From Anaerolineaceae bacterium UBA6107 (GTDB taxonomy: Bacteria; Chloroflexota; Anaerolineae; Anaerolineales; Anaerolineaceae): DNA of 39,765 nt. The notes beneath the pieces are model-generated. The model searched no databases. It worked only from the letters and a program-made list of their open reading frames with translations, and had not been told where the DNA came from. Shown here in pieces: positions 33,317 to 39,765 of this stretch (positions within the stretch are counted from its first letter, which is position 1; every line of letters begins with the position of its first letter). The DNA lies in contig DIWL01000026.1 of NCBI GenBank assembly GCA_002428455.1, positions 1 to 39,765 on the forward strand, in the 5' to 3' direction. The translations under genes were made by a program, and so were the position numbers.

Positions 33317-34570
33317 TTAAACCGCAGTCCGTTCGAGCAACACCACCGTCTCCACGTGGAACGTTTGCGGGAAAAGATCAAAAGGTTGGATGCTTTCGAT
33401 CCTGAATCCGCCCGCTGTTAATCGTTTGCAGTCCCTTGCCAGCGTCGCCGCATCACAGGACACATACACCAGCCGTTTGGCGCTGCTTTCTGCCAGGTAT
33501 TTCACCACGCGTTTGTCCAGTCCGGCCCGCGGCGGATCAACGATGACCACCTCCGGCTGAACCTCGATCGAAGAGACAATAACCTCAACCTTTCCCACGT
33601 AAAGCGACACGTTGTCATAAGCATCCAGGTTGACCGCGAAATCATTGCACGCGCTTTCCGATAGTTCCACCCCCACCAGTTCCTTCACGCGCGGGGCTAG
33701 GAACACCGAGAACAGCCCCACCCCGCAGTAGAGGTCGAGCACTGTGCTCGCGGGTGTAACCCCGCAATTTGCCAGCACGAACTTCACCATCGCCTCGGCT
33801 TGCGGCAGGTTTACCTGGAAGAAAGAGCGCGGTGAAACCGCAAAATTCACACCGTTCACGGTCATCATTGAGTACGCGTCCCCGGCCAGCAGGAAGTCCT
33901 GCCCCCTGCCCAGGTAATGCATCGACAGCGGCATATCGAGCGTGAGTTCCGGTGGGCTGTCCAGCTCGCCTTCCAATCCCACCAGCACCTCGCCATCCGA
34001 ATCTGCCCGCAGCATGATGCGTTTGACGCCTACCCCCGGATCGATTTCCAGGTTCGGCCACACATCACTGATCTCCGCAACTGGCAGGTGACATTCTCTT
34101 ATCTCAACGACCCGTTCTCCTGTCGTGTCCCTGAAACCCGGCTTGCCCATCGGTGAAAGATGGAACTGCATCGTATTGCGGTAATTCCACTGATCAGGAG
34201 AAGGGACCACCGCGTTTACCGCTGGTTCGGTGATTTTGCCGATCCGCCGCATCTGGTCAGTCACGATCTTCTGCTTCACCTCCAACTGGTGTTCATAAGC
34301 CAGGTGCTGGTAATGGCAGCCGCCGCAATCCGTAAAATGCGGGCAGCGCGCTTCGATCCTTTTGGGTGACGGGGTGAGGATTTCGACCAGGCGTCCCAGG
34401 CAGTAATCGGGTTTTTCCTGCGGGATCTGCACCCGCACACGTTCACCGGGCAACCCGAAAGGCACAAAAACCGGTTTACCATCCGCCAGCCGTCCAAAGG
34501 CATCACCGCCAAAAGTGAAATCGATCAGATCCAACTCCTCAATTATGTTCGCGGTATTCTGCATCGCCAT
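33317..34570 (-). CDS. 23S rRNA (uracil-C5)-methyltransferase, RlmD/TrmA family
   Basis: This 417-residue enzyme methylates uracil C5 in RNA with S-adenosylmethionine. It has an N-terminal TRAM barrel (residues ~8-65, FGGDAFGRLADGKPVFVPF), an iron-sulfur cluster motif CPHFTDCGGCHYQHL (~75-89), the methyltransferase motif VLDLYCGVGLFSVFLA, the IVDPPRAGLDKRVV motif and the catalytic Cys in VYVSCDAATLARD. The iron-sulfur motif points to RlmD/RlmCD rather than TrmA; the exact uridine is not known. AAGGAG precedes the ATG. It is divergent from tRNA-Arg. Confidence 0.92.
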   Translation of the reverse strand: MAMQNTANIIEELDLIDFTFGGDAFGRLADGKPVFVPFGLPGERVRVQIPQEKPDYCLGRLVEILTPSPKRIEARCPHFTDCGGCHYQHLAYEHQLEVKQKIVTDQMRRIGKITEPAVNAVVPSPDQWNYRNTMQFHLSPMGKPGFRDTTGERVVEIRECHLPVAEISDVWPNLEIDPGVGVKRIMLRADSDGEVLVGLEGELDSPPELTLDMPLSMHYLGRGQDFLLAGDAYSMMTVNGVNFAVSPRSFFQVNLPQAEAMVKFVLANCGVTPASTVLDLYCGVGLFSVFLAPRVKELVGVELSESACNDFAVNLDAYDNVSLYVGKVEVIVSSIEVQPEVVIVDPPRAGLDKRVVKYLAESSAKRLVYVSCDAATLARDCKRLTAGGFRIESIQPFDLFPQTFHVETVVLLERTAV

Positions 34571-34591
34571 GGCGTTCTCCTTTCGCTACCC

Positions 34592-34620
34592 TTGAATGGG
34601 GTATACCACAATGATATAAT
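34592..34620 (+). promoter_or_regulatory. Promoter of tRNA-Arg
   Basis: TTGAAT (34592-34597) and TATAAT (34615-34620) are 17 bp apart. The transcript starts about 3 bases before the mature tRNA. Confidence 0.8.
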
Positions 34621-34629
34621 GTTTTCGTT

Positions 34630-34703
34630 GCCCCGGTAGCTCAATAGGACAGAGCAAAGCACTCCTAACGCTTAGGTTGAGAGTTCGAGTCCCTCCCGGG
34701 GCA
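34630..34703 (+). tRNA. tRNA-Arg (anticodon CCT)
   Basis: A 74-base tRNA with acceptor GCCCCGG/CCGGGGC, D arm GCTC/GAGC, anticodon loop CTCCTAA (anticodon CCT, reading AGG), T arm GAGAG/CCCTC and discriminator A. The anticodon stem AAGCA/CGCTT has an A-C mismatch next to the loop, which is unusual but not unknown. CCA is not encoded. Confidence 0.95.
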
Positions 34704-34729
34704 CTTTCCATCTGACGAATGATCATCAA

Positions 34730-34755
34730 AGAGTTGACTTTTAGAGTTGACTTTT
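34730..34755 (+). repeat. 13-bp tandem direct repeat with two TTGACT boxes
   Basis: AGAGTTGACTTTT occurs twice without a gap. Each copy carries a TTGACT that looks like a -35 box. It lies just after tRNA-Arg and before the promoter-like pair at 34761-34789. Confidence 0.75.
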
Positions 34756-34760
34756 ATCTA

Positions 34761-34789
34761 TTGCAGTTATAAGTTATTTGCTGTAATAT
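34761..34789 (+). promoter_or_regulatory. Promoter-like pair before a C-loop hairpin
   Basis: TTGCAG (34761-34766) and TAATAT (34784-34789) are 17 bp apart. A transcript would start near 34796, exactly at the hairpin there. No plus-strand gene follows before Hsp20, more than 500 bp away. Confidence 0.45.
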
Positions 34790-34795
34790 AAAGAT

Positions 34796-34834
34796 AAGAA
34801 ACATTTGGGTGCCCCCCTCACCCAAGTGTTTCTT
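34796..34834. other. 16-bp hairpin with a C6T loop
   Basis: The arms 34796-34811 and 34819-34834 pair over 16 positions (AAGAAACA-T-TTGGGTG with CACCCAA-G-TGTTTCTT, one T-G wobble). The loop is CCCCCCT. On the plus strand ACTTTTTAACC follows, on the minus strand ATCTTTAT. It could end the minus-strand gene at 34889 or be the 5' hairpin of a small plus-strand RNA. Its loop resembles that of the hairpin at 10173. Confidence 0.6.
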
Positions 34835-34888
34835 ACTTTTTAACCACAAAGCCCGGATTTGTACCGGGCATTGTCTGGTTTCATTCAT

Positions 34889-35209
34889 TTACTCCGCATC
34901 CGCCGGGTTCTCCGGGTAGCGGATCCACAGGAATAACACCTGTCCTTCATCCACCTCGCTCGCCCGTGCAGCCAGGATGGGCACTTTCTGCTCCAAACCC
35001 ATCTCATTCCGATAATGAAGGTAGATCGGCTCGTTCTGGTTCCACATGCGGTGACAGCGCTCGACCAGGGCTGGACCATTAAAAGTCCGCAGCCTGGTCA
35101 ATGCCATCCCGTAGTAATCCGGGCTTTCGTTCAACCCGAGCGCCCAGCCGTCATTGATCTTTTCAAAAACCGGCGGCGGTCCTTCGATAATTGTGATCTT
35201 GTCGTCCAT
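34889..35209 (-). CDS. Hypothetical protein, small and soluble
   Basis: I do not recognise this 106-residue protein. It has no membrane segment. Aromatic, partly conserved-looking parts are WALGLNESPDYYGMALTRL and the closing VLFLWIRYPENPADAE. The start ATG follows AATAGAGGCAAGAA. A minus-strand -10 element TATCAT (with TG two bases upstream) at 35231-35236 may drive it. It is convergent with the tRNA-Arg region and divergent from Hsp20. Its function is unknown. Confidence 0.7.
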   Translation of the reverse strand: MDDKITIIEGPPPVFEKINDGWALGLNESPDYYGMALTRLRTFNGPALVERCHRMWNQNEPIYLHYRNEMGLEQKVPILAARASEVDEGQVLFLWIRYPENPADAE

Positions 35210-35230
35210 TTCTTGCCTCTATTGGCTCGT

Positions 35231-35236
35231 ATGATA
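35231..35236 (-). promoter_or_regulatory. -10 element of the minus-strand small gene
   Basis: On the minus strand TATCAT is preceded by TGG (extended -10 type TGGTATCAT). A TTGAGG lies about 19 bp upstream. It is 21 bases before the ATG at 35209. Confidence 0.45.
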
Positions 35237-35365
35237 CCACAACTTGCCGGTACCTCCTCAAGGACGGTGATTTAATACGATATTAATATTCTGTTTATTC
35301 TTCTCATATACAGCGAACATAAAATGAGGGCATAAATAAACAAATAAGCGCTCAGGAGGCACAAA

Positions 35366-35785
35366 ATGACACTTTACTTCAGAAACCCCGAAATGATTGC
35401 TGAATCCCGCCGCAGAATGTTACGCAGAATGATGGACGAAACTTACAATACTGACCGCGTGCTCTCATTCCCGCTGGAAATGAAAGCCACCGAAAATGAC
35501 TTTACATTGAAAGCAATGCTGCCCGGCCTCTCCGCAGAAGAGATCAACATCCGCTACGAGGACGGTGTCCTCACGATTGATGGCGAATATACTTCCATCA
35601 ATGAAGAAGGCAAGGAATGCCTGTTTTCAGAAATGCCGGTTGGCCGCTTCAGCCGCTCGATCGAGATCAAAGAACCCATCGTGGTGGATAAGATCGACGC
35701 CAGCATGAAAGACGGAATCCTCACCATCCTCATTCCGAAGGCTGAGGAAGCCAAACCCAAGACGATCAAGATCAACGCAAAGTAA
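35366..35785 (+). CDS. Hsp20/alpha-crystallin family small heat-shock protein
   Basis: This 139-residue protein is a small heat-shock protein, a holdase that keeps unfolded proteins soluble. The N-terminal arm is short (~1-35). The alpha-crystallin domain (~36-130) shows FTLKAMLPGLSAEEINIRYEDG, VGRFSRSIEIKEPI, and MKDGILTILIPKAE, which is the standard set. A C-terminal IKI tripeptide, used for oligomer contact, is present as KTIKINAK. AGGAGG precedes the ATG. The 156-bp upstream region has no CIRCE element, so control is unclear. A strong terminator follows. Confidence 0.95.
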   Translation: MTLYFRNPEMIAESRRRMLRRMMDETYNTDRVLSFPLEMKATENDFTLKAMLPGLSAEEINIRYEDGVLTIDGEYTSINEEGKECLFSEMPVGRFSRSIEIKEPIVVDKIDASMKDGILTILIPKAEEAKPKTIKINAK

Positions 35786-35807
35786 CACGGGGTAACCACC
35801 TTTGCTG

Positions 35808-35845
35808 AACGATAAGAGCGGTGAAAACCGCTTTTATCGTTTTAA
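35808..35845 (+). terminator. Terminator after Hsp20
   Basis: AACGATAAGAGCGGT and ACCGCTTTTATCGTT form a 15-bp stem with one G-T pair and a GAAA loop, followed by TTAA. The right arm also supplies T residues. It overlaps a GTG at 35821 that is in frame with birA, so that GTG cannot be its start. Confidence 0.82.
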
Positions 35846-35848
35846 GGG

Positions 35849-35854
35849 TAGAAT
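35849..35854 (+). promoter_or_regulatory. -10 box placed for a leaderless birA mRNA
   Basis: TAGAAT preceded by GGG ends 8 bases before the ATG of birA, and no ribosome-binding site follows it. A -35 box is not clear, as the upstream sequence is the Hsp20 terminator. The same GGGTAGAATT motif precedes the TrmH-like gene. Confidence 0.5.
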
Positions 35855-35862
35855 TACCCGTT

Positions 35863-36669
35863 ATGAAAGAGAAATGGTTAGAGGTTTTAAAAAAAACCGC
35901 ATTAACAGAATTGCGCTACTTCGACTCCATCGGTTCCACCAATACCGAAGCTTTACAATGGGCAGCTGACGGCGCACCTGACTTCGCGCTGGTGATCGCC
36001 GATGAACAAACCAACGGCCGCGGACGATTCGACCGCCGCTGGATCACCAACCCCGGCTCTTCGCTTGCTTTCAGCCTCATTCTCAAATCATCCACACAGG
36101 AAACCTGGAACGTTGCATTTTTTTCACCCTTATGCGGTATTGCCGTACAGGAGGCGGTCAGCAGCCTGCTTGGATTGAATACCCTCATCAAGTGGCCGAA
36201 TGATGTACTTATTGACGGTAAAAAATTCTGTGGCATCCTCGTTGAAGCTGCCTGGCACGGCTCAGAAGTGCAAGGAGTCGTTTTGGGGATCGGTATTAAC
36301 ATCAGCCCGGATTCGCTTCCGGACGCGATGCACCAGAATTTTCCCGCCACCTGCCTTGAAAACGCACTCGGGGCGCAGGTGGATCGCTTCCAGGTACTGG
36401 CCCGCGTACTGGAATCCATCGAAAAATGGCGCGGGGAACTCGGTTCAACTGCTTTCATGCACCAATGGGAGTCGCATCTGGCCTTCATGGGTGAATGGGT
36501 GAGGATTGAACATTCTGAAAAACCATCTATAATTGGTAGAGTAAAAGGGATCGACCACAAGGGGCATCTCGTGCTCGTGGAGGAAAACGGCAACGAGATC
36601 GATATCGAGATCGGAGATGTCCACTTGCGTCCCGGTCTACCCGCTGGAATGAGAGGAATTCATGCTTGA
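35863..36669 (+). CDS. birA: Biotin--[acetyl-CoA-carboxylase] ligase (BirA type)
   Basis: This 268-residue enzyme attaches biotin to the biotin carboxyl carrier of acetyl-CoA carboxylase. The start at ATG 35863 excludes a longer in-frame extension that would sit in the upstream terminator. It shows DSIGSTNTEALQW, the biotin- and ATP-binding loop DEQTNGRGRFDRRW (~53-66), KWPNDVLIDGKKFCGILVE (~115-133) and a C-terminal SH3-like domain (MGEWVRIEHS, GHLVLVEENG). No N-terminal helix-turn-helix is present, so it is a catalytic-only (class I) BirA and not a repressor. It overlaps the next small gene by 8 bp. Confidence 0.95.
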   Translation: MKEKWLEVLKKTALTELRYFDSIGSTNTEALQWAADGAPDFALVIADEQTNGRGRFDRRWITNPGSSLAFSLILKSSTQETWNVAFFSPLCGIAVQEAVSSLLGLNTLIKWPNDVLIDGKKFCGILVEAAWHGSEVQGVVLGIGINISPDSLPDAMHQNFPATCLENALGAQVDRFQVLARVLESIEKWRGELGSTAFMHQWESHLAFMGEWVRIEHSEKPSIIGRVKGIDHKGHLVLVEENGNEIDIEIGDVHLRPGLPAGMRGIHA

Positions 36670-36883
36670 TGATCTACGCAATTCAGTCAATGCAGCTTAC
36701 GAAGAAGAACTTGCGGAAGAAGAAAAACTGCTGGAGATAAAACGAAGTAAGAGCAGCAAACCCTTTTTGGGTATGACCCCGCTCCAGCGTTTTATTGTCT
36801 CGGTCATCTTTTTTCTTATGGTGTTAATTATCGGCGCAGCCATCCTGGTCGTTTCGCAAAAGATGATGCCGCCGATCAGTTGA
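36662..36883 (+). CDS. Small single-pass membrane protein
   Basis: This 73-residue protein has an acidic, charged start (YEEELAEEEKLLEIKRSK) and one membrane helix (~43-65, FIVSVIFFLMVLIIGAAILV). A conserved-looking turn GMTPLQR lies before the helix. The gene overlaps the end of birA by 8 bp and ends at a strong terminator, so it is the last gene of that unit. I do not recognise a family; its role is unknown. Confidence 0.78.
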   Translation: MLDDLRNSVNAAYEEELAEEEKLLEIKRSKSSKPFLGMTPLQRFIVSVIFFLMVLIIGAAILVVSQKMMPPIS

Positions 36884-36895
36884 TCTGTTTAAATC

Positions 36896-36931
36896 AAAAA
36901 GATCCCGGAGAAAATTTTCCGGGATCTTTTT
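36896..36931. terminator. Bidirectional terminator between the small membrane protein and gyrA
   Basis: AAAAAGATCCCGGA and TCCGGGATCTTTTT form a 14-bp stem with an eight-base loop. A-runs and T-runs on both sides make it work for both convergent genes. Confidence 0.93.
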
Positions 36932-36932
36932 A

Positions 36933-39413
36933 TTATTTTTCGCTTTGAACGGCGTCGTTTTCAGCTCTGAAAACTTCAGTGGTATTGATGCGAGCCACGG
37001 ATGCGACCCTGTCATCCGCTCCGAGGTCCATCATTTTGAAACCGCGCGTCGCTCTCCCGCTTGAAGAGATGTCCTTGACCTTCAAACGCAGCATGATTCC
37101 GCCGCTGGAAATAATCGTAAATTCATCAACCTCCTGAACAACCCGCGCAGAAGTGATGTGTCCGATCTTTGATAGGTTCTTCAGATCGGTTGTCGCGACG
37201 CCGCCGGTCGCTCTGCTTTTCTTCGGGTATTCATCAAGGTTTGTGCGTTTACCGTAGCCATACTCGCTCACCACCAGCAGTTGACCGCCCGGCTCGATCA
37301 CGTCCATCGACGTCAGCCTGTCATCCCCTTTCAACCGGATTCCCGTAACACCAGCCGCCTGCCTGCCCATGCTGCGGATCTCTTTCTCAGCAAAGCGTAG
37401 CGCCTGTCCGTTGCGCGTAACAAGGATGATATCGTCATTGCCGCTCGTCAGGCGCACCCAGCCGAGCCGATCCTTTTCTCCCAGTGTGATCGCAATCAAG
37501 CCTGACGGGCGAACACTGGCAAACTCGGATAACGCAACTCGTTTAACCGTGCCCATTAAAGTGGCCATGGTGAAATACGAGCCTTCTGCGAAGTTAGGCA
37601 CAGAAACAGCCGCGGTGATGCGTTCACCGGTATCAAGCGCGAGCACATTCACGATCGGTATGCCGCGGTCGGTGCGGTTGGCATCCGGGATCTGGTACAC
37701 CTTTTCGGAATAGACCTTGCCGCGGTCGGAGAAGAAGAGCACCGTGTGTAACGTGCGCGCCGGGATCAGGAAGACGATTTGGTCTTCATCACGCACCGTC
37801 TGCCCTGAAACTCCGCGCCCGCCCCTTCCCTGCGTACGGTAAAGGCTTGCAGCCACGCGTTTGATGTAACCCTTTTCCGTGAAAGTGATCAGCACAGATT
37901 CATCCGTGACCAGGTCTTCCTCCCGGATTTCCTCGTGGGTTTCTCCGATGATCTTGGTCCGGCGTTCATCACCATATTTCTCGCTGATCGCGTTGACATC
38001 TTCCTTGATCAATCCCAGGATCTTCACCGGGTTCTCAAGCAATTCTTCCAGGTAAGCGATACGCGCCATGATCTCAGTATGTTCGTCTTCGATCTTCTGC
38101 CTTTCCAGGGCAGCCAGTCGGCGTAATTGCATATCCAGGATCGCCTGCGCCTGCAGGTCGGATAATTTGAAGCGGCTTATCAGGCGTTCTTTGGCGGTTT
38201 CAACATCTTTTGATTCCCGGATAGTCTTGATCACTTCGTCCAGGTTGGCAAGCGCAATGAGCAATCCATCCAGGATGTGCGCCCTTGCCCGCGCCTTATC
38301 CAGGTCGAATTGGCTGCGCCGGGTAATGATCTCCTGTCGGTGTTCAATATAGAGTTGTAATGCCCGTTTGAGGGAGAGCAGCCGCGGTTCACCGTTGACC
38401 AATGCCAGCAGGTGCACCGAAAAAGTGGATTGCAGCGCTGTGTATTTGTACAGTTGATTGAGCACCATCTTGGGCTGGGCACCGCGCCTTAACTCGATCA
38501 CGATACTCATCCCGCGTTGATCGGATTCATCACGCAGATCGGTGATCGCGTCCAGCTTGCCGCCGCGCGCCAGTTCAGCGATGCGTTCGATCAGGCTGGT
38601 CTTATTCAACTGGTACGGGATCTCGGTGATATTGATCTGGAAACGGTTGCCTTTCATTTCCTCGATGTGCGCCGTACCGCGCAGCACCAGTCGGCCGCGT
38701 CCTGTACTGTAAGCCTGCTGGATCGTGTCCCGCCCGACAATGATGCCGCCGGTCGGAAAATCCGGACCCTGGACAAAATGCATCAGTTCCTCGACCGAGA
38801 TGTCTTCGATCTTTTCATAGTGATCGATCATGTAACCGATCGCTCCCGCGAGCTCGCGCAGGTTGTGAGGAGGAATACTGGTCGCCATACCCACCGCGAT
38901 TCCGCTCGATCCGTTCAACAGAAGGTTAGGCAGGCGTGAGGGAAGTACTACCGGTTCCTGTAAAGAACCGTCAAAATTGTCAACAAAATCGACCGTGTTT
39001 TTTTCAATGTCCGCCAGCATCTCTTCAGCAGCAGCATGCAGACGGGCTTCCGTGTAACGCATGGCCGCAGGCGGGTCTCCATCCACAGAGCCAAAGTTGC
39101 CCTGCCCATCCACAAGCGGGTAGCGCATCGAGAATTCCTGGGCCATGCGCGCCATCGCGTCATAAACCGCCATGTCGCCATGAGGATGGTACTTGCCCAG
39201 CACCTCGCCTACGATACGGGCGGATTTCTTGAAAGCTGTGTTGGATCGGATGCCCATGTCCGCCATGGCGTACAGAATTCGGCGGTGCACCGGTTTCAAC
39301 CCATCCCGGGCATCCGGCAAGGCGCGCGAAACGATCACACTCATCGCGTAATCGAGGTATGCTGCCCGCATTTGCTCATCAATGTCGACTTGCTGTACTG
39401 ACCCGTTGTCCAT
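36933..39413 (-). CDS. gyrA: DNA gyrase subunit A
   Basis: This 826-residue protein is the DNA-breaking subunit of gyrase. The start was set at the ATG at 39413, with AGGATGG seven bases upstream; a 26-residue extension to 39491 runs into the insertion-sequence side. Seen are the conserved start LDYAMSVIVSRALPDARDG, the quinolone region KYHPHGDMAVYD (~75-85), the catalytic Tyr120 in AMRYTEARL, and the C-terminal GyrA box QGRGGRG in the first blade of the pinwheel, which marks it as GyrA and not ParC. The position matching Escherichia coli Ser83 is Met81. No gyrB gene is in the window. Confidence 0.97.
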   Translation of the reverse strand: MDNGSVQQVDIDEQMRAAYLDYAMSVIVSRALPDARDGLKPVHRRILYAMADMGIRSNTAFKKSARIVGEVLGKYHPHGDMAVYDAMARMAQEFSMRYPLVDGQGNFGSVDGDPPAAMRYTEARLHAAAEEMLADIEKNTVDFVDNFDGSLQEPVVLPSRLPNLLLNGSSGIAVGMATSIPPHNLRELAGAIGYMIDHYEKIEDISVEELMHFVQGPDFPTGGIIVGRDTIQQAYSTGRGRLVLRGTAHIEEMKGNRFQINITEIPYQLNKTSLIERIAELARGGKLDAITDLRDESDQRGMSIVIELRRGAQPKMVLNQLYKYTALQSTFSVHLLALVNGEPRLLSLKRALQLYIEHRQEIITRRSQFDLDKARARAHILDGLLIALANLDEVIKTIRESKDVETAKERLISRFKLSDLQAQAILDMQLRRLAALERQKIEDEHTEIMARIAYLEELLENPVKILGLIKEDVNAISEKYGDERRTKIIGETHEEIREEDLVTDESVLITFTEKGYIKRVAASLYRTQGRGGRGVSGQTVRDEDQIVFLIPARTLHTVLFFSDRGKVYSEKVYQIPDANRTDRGIPIVNVLALDTGERITAAVSVPNFAEGSYFTMATLMGTVKRVALSEFASVRPSGLIAITLGEKDRLGWVRLTSGNDDIILVTRNGQALRFAEKEIRSMGRQAAGVTGIRLKGDDRLTSMDVIEPGGQLLVVSEYGYGKRTNLDEYPKKSRATGGVATTDLKNLSKIGHITSARVVQEVDEFTIISSGGIMLRLKVKDISSSGRATRGFKMMDLGADDRVASVARINTTEVFRAENDAVQSEK

Positions 39414-39444
39414 AAAGACCATCCTGTGATTAATTAACCGTTTG

Positions 39445-39450
39445 ATTATA
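39445..39450 (-). promoter_or_regulatory. -10 box of gyrA
   Basis: TATAAT on the minus strand, 31 bases before the ATG. The region where a -35 box would be (39468-39473) is poor, GACGGG. The insertion-sequence repeat starts about 33 bases upstream of the -10 box. Confidence 0.6.
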
Positions 39451-39482
39451 CCGCATTCGATTATCAGCCCGTCGTTCGCGAA

Positions 39483-39543
39483 TTGACTCACAATTAATCT
39501 TACTATAGGAAAGTACGTTGACTCAAAATAAATGTTACTCTAG
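39483..39543 (+). repeat. 26-bp direct repeat at the left end of an insertion sequence
   Basis: Two copies at 39483-39508 and 39518-39543 agree at 22 of 26 positions, starting TTGACTCA and ending TTACT-n-TAG, with a period of 35. They lie just before a transposase gene. Such repeated boxes near an element's end may be transposase-binding sites; the exact end of the element is uncertain. Confidence 0.7.
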
Positions 39544-39575
39544 AGCGGATTTTATATTCGCAGAAGGAGCATACG

Positions 39576-39765
39576 ATGAGTCAACGCAGCAAACGCGAGA
39601 TGATCGAAGCGATTCATCCGCGGTATTTGAAAGCTAATAAAGCTGGAAAAGAACAAATACTAAATGAATTCATAGCTACAACCGGATATCACCGAAAATA
39701 TGCCATACGAGTATTGAGGCATGGACCAAAACCCAAAGGGCTGAAGAAACCAGGTCGCCGAAAGA
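39576..39765 (+). mobile_element. Insertion sequence, transposase gene N-terminus (cut by window end)
   Basis: An ATG at 39576 with AGGAG ahead opens a frame of 63 codons to the window end. It reads SQRSKREMIEAIHPRYLKAN and continues with ATTGYHRKYAIRVLRHGPKP. The TGYHRKYAIRLL-type helix-turn-helix is typical of the N-terminus of a group of DDE integrase/transposase proteins (IS481- or ISNCY-like). The catalytic domain is not in the window, so the family cannot be fixed. It points away from gyrA. Confidence 0.75.

Noticed and set aside
35821..35862. Longer birA with a GTG start
   Set aside because: The extension lies in the terminator hairpin of Hsp20 and upstream of a -10 box; the family's start matches the ATG at 35863.
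1..39765. CRISPR array or defence island
   Set aside because: No regularly spaced repeats with unique spacers and no cas, restriction or toxin-antitoxin pair were seen.

Overview
This window reads as a chromosomal segment of an anaerobic member of the Chloroflexota, most likely class Anaerolineae. That placement is an inference from several features together: the gene content, moderate G+C, Pro/Thr-rich linkers of the TPTPT kind in envelope proteins, a site-2 protease and HerA-like ATPase of the type common in that class, and tRNAs without encoded CCA. No rRNA gene or other marker fixes it further. Nearly all genes look vertically inherited. Accessory or decaying material is limited to three spots: about 10.0-11.5 kb, about 31-33.3 kb, and the last 300 bases.

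Layout. 0-6.2 kb: a site-2 protease, a large membrane protein with a PP2C-like head and a propeller-like tail, and a divergent HerA-type ATPase. 6.2-8.9 kb: the conserved dnaX-ybaB-recR replication/repair operon on the minus strand. 9-10 kb: a lamin-tail membrane protein and a YacP-like NYN nuclease. 10.05-11.55 kb: an intergenic stretch with a promoter, a C-loop hairpin and a structured leader, then a truncated SLC13 permease, a cluster of 51-bp repeats carrying copies of the tRNA-Ser 3' end, and tRNA-Ser(GGA). 11.7-14.1 kb: an unknown protein, tRNA-Val(GAC), and a lipid kinase-acyltransferase pair. 14.1-15.6 kb: infC-rpmI-rplT, with infC starting at ATC. 15.6-17.7 kb: a SPOUT rRNA/tRNA methyltransferase and a DUF711 protein.

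17.7-29.9 kb is rich in cell-envelope functions: a very long class A penicillin-binding protein, a divergent glycosidase-like protein, two tandem c-di-AMP receptor (DarA-like) genes, AMMECR1 and flavin reductase genes, then an operon of an N-acetylmuramoyl-L-alanine amidase with two different L,D-transpeptidases. After these come a small unknown protein and a YbbN-like thioredoxin-TPR protein. Amidase, 4-3 cross-linking PBP and two 3-3 cross-linking-type enzymes in one neighbourhood point to active peptidoglycan remodelling.

29.9-33.3 kb is a minus-strand accessory block: a CBM9-like lipoprotein, a possible ADP-ribosyltransferase-fold protein, a MoaE-like protein, an aadA-type nucleotidyltransferase pseudogene (amber codon plus a lost catalytic Asp) and a 26-codon remnant of an MFS transporter. 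33.3-39.4 kb returns to housekeeping: an RlmD-type rRNA methyltransferase, tRNA-Arg(CCT), Hsp20, BirA, a small membrane protein and GyrA. The window ends inside an insertion sequence whose left end carries a direct repeat and lies just upstream of the gyrA promoter.

The points most worth a second look are: the tRNA-Ser 3'-end repeats beside the broken permease; the two hairpins with C6-C7 loops, each downstream of a promoter-like sequence with no gene obviously attached; the structured leader of the permease; several -10 boxes placed only 6-8 nt before an ATG (leaderless mRNAs); the ATC start of infC; and the decaying aadA gene.
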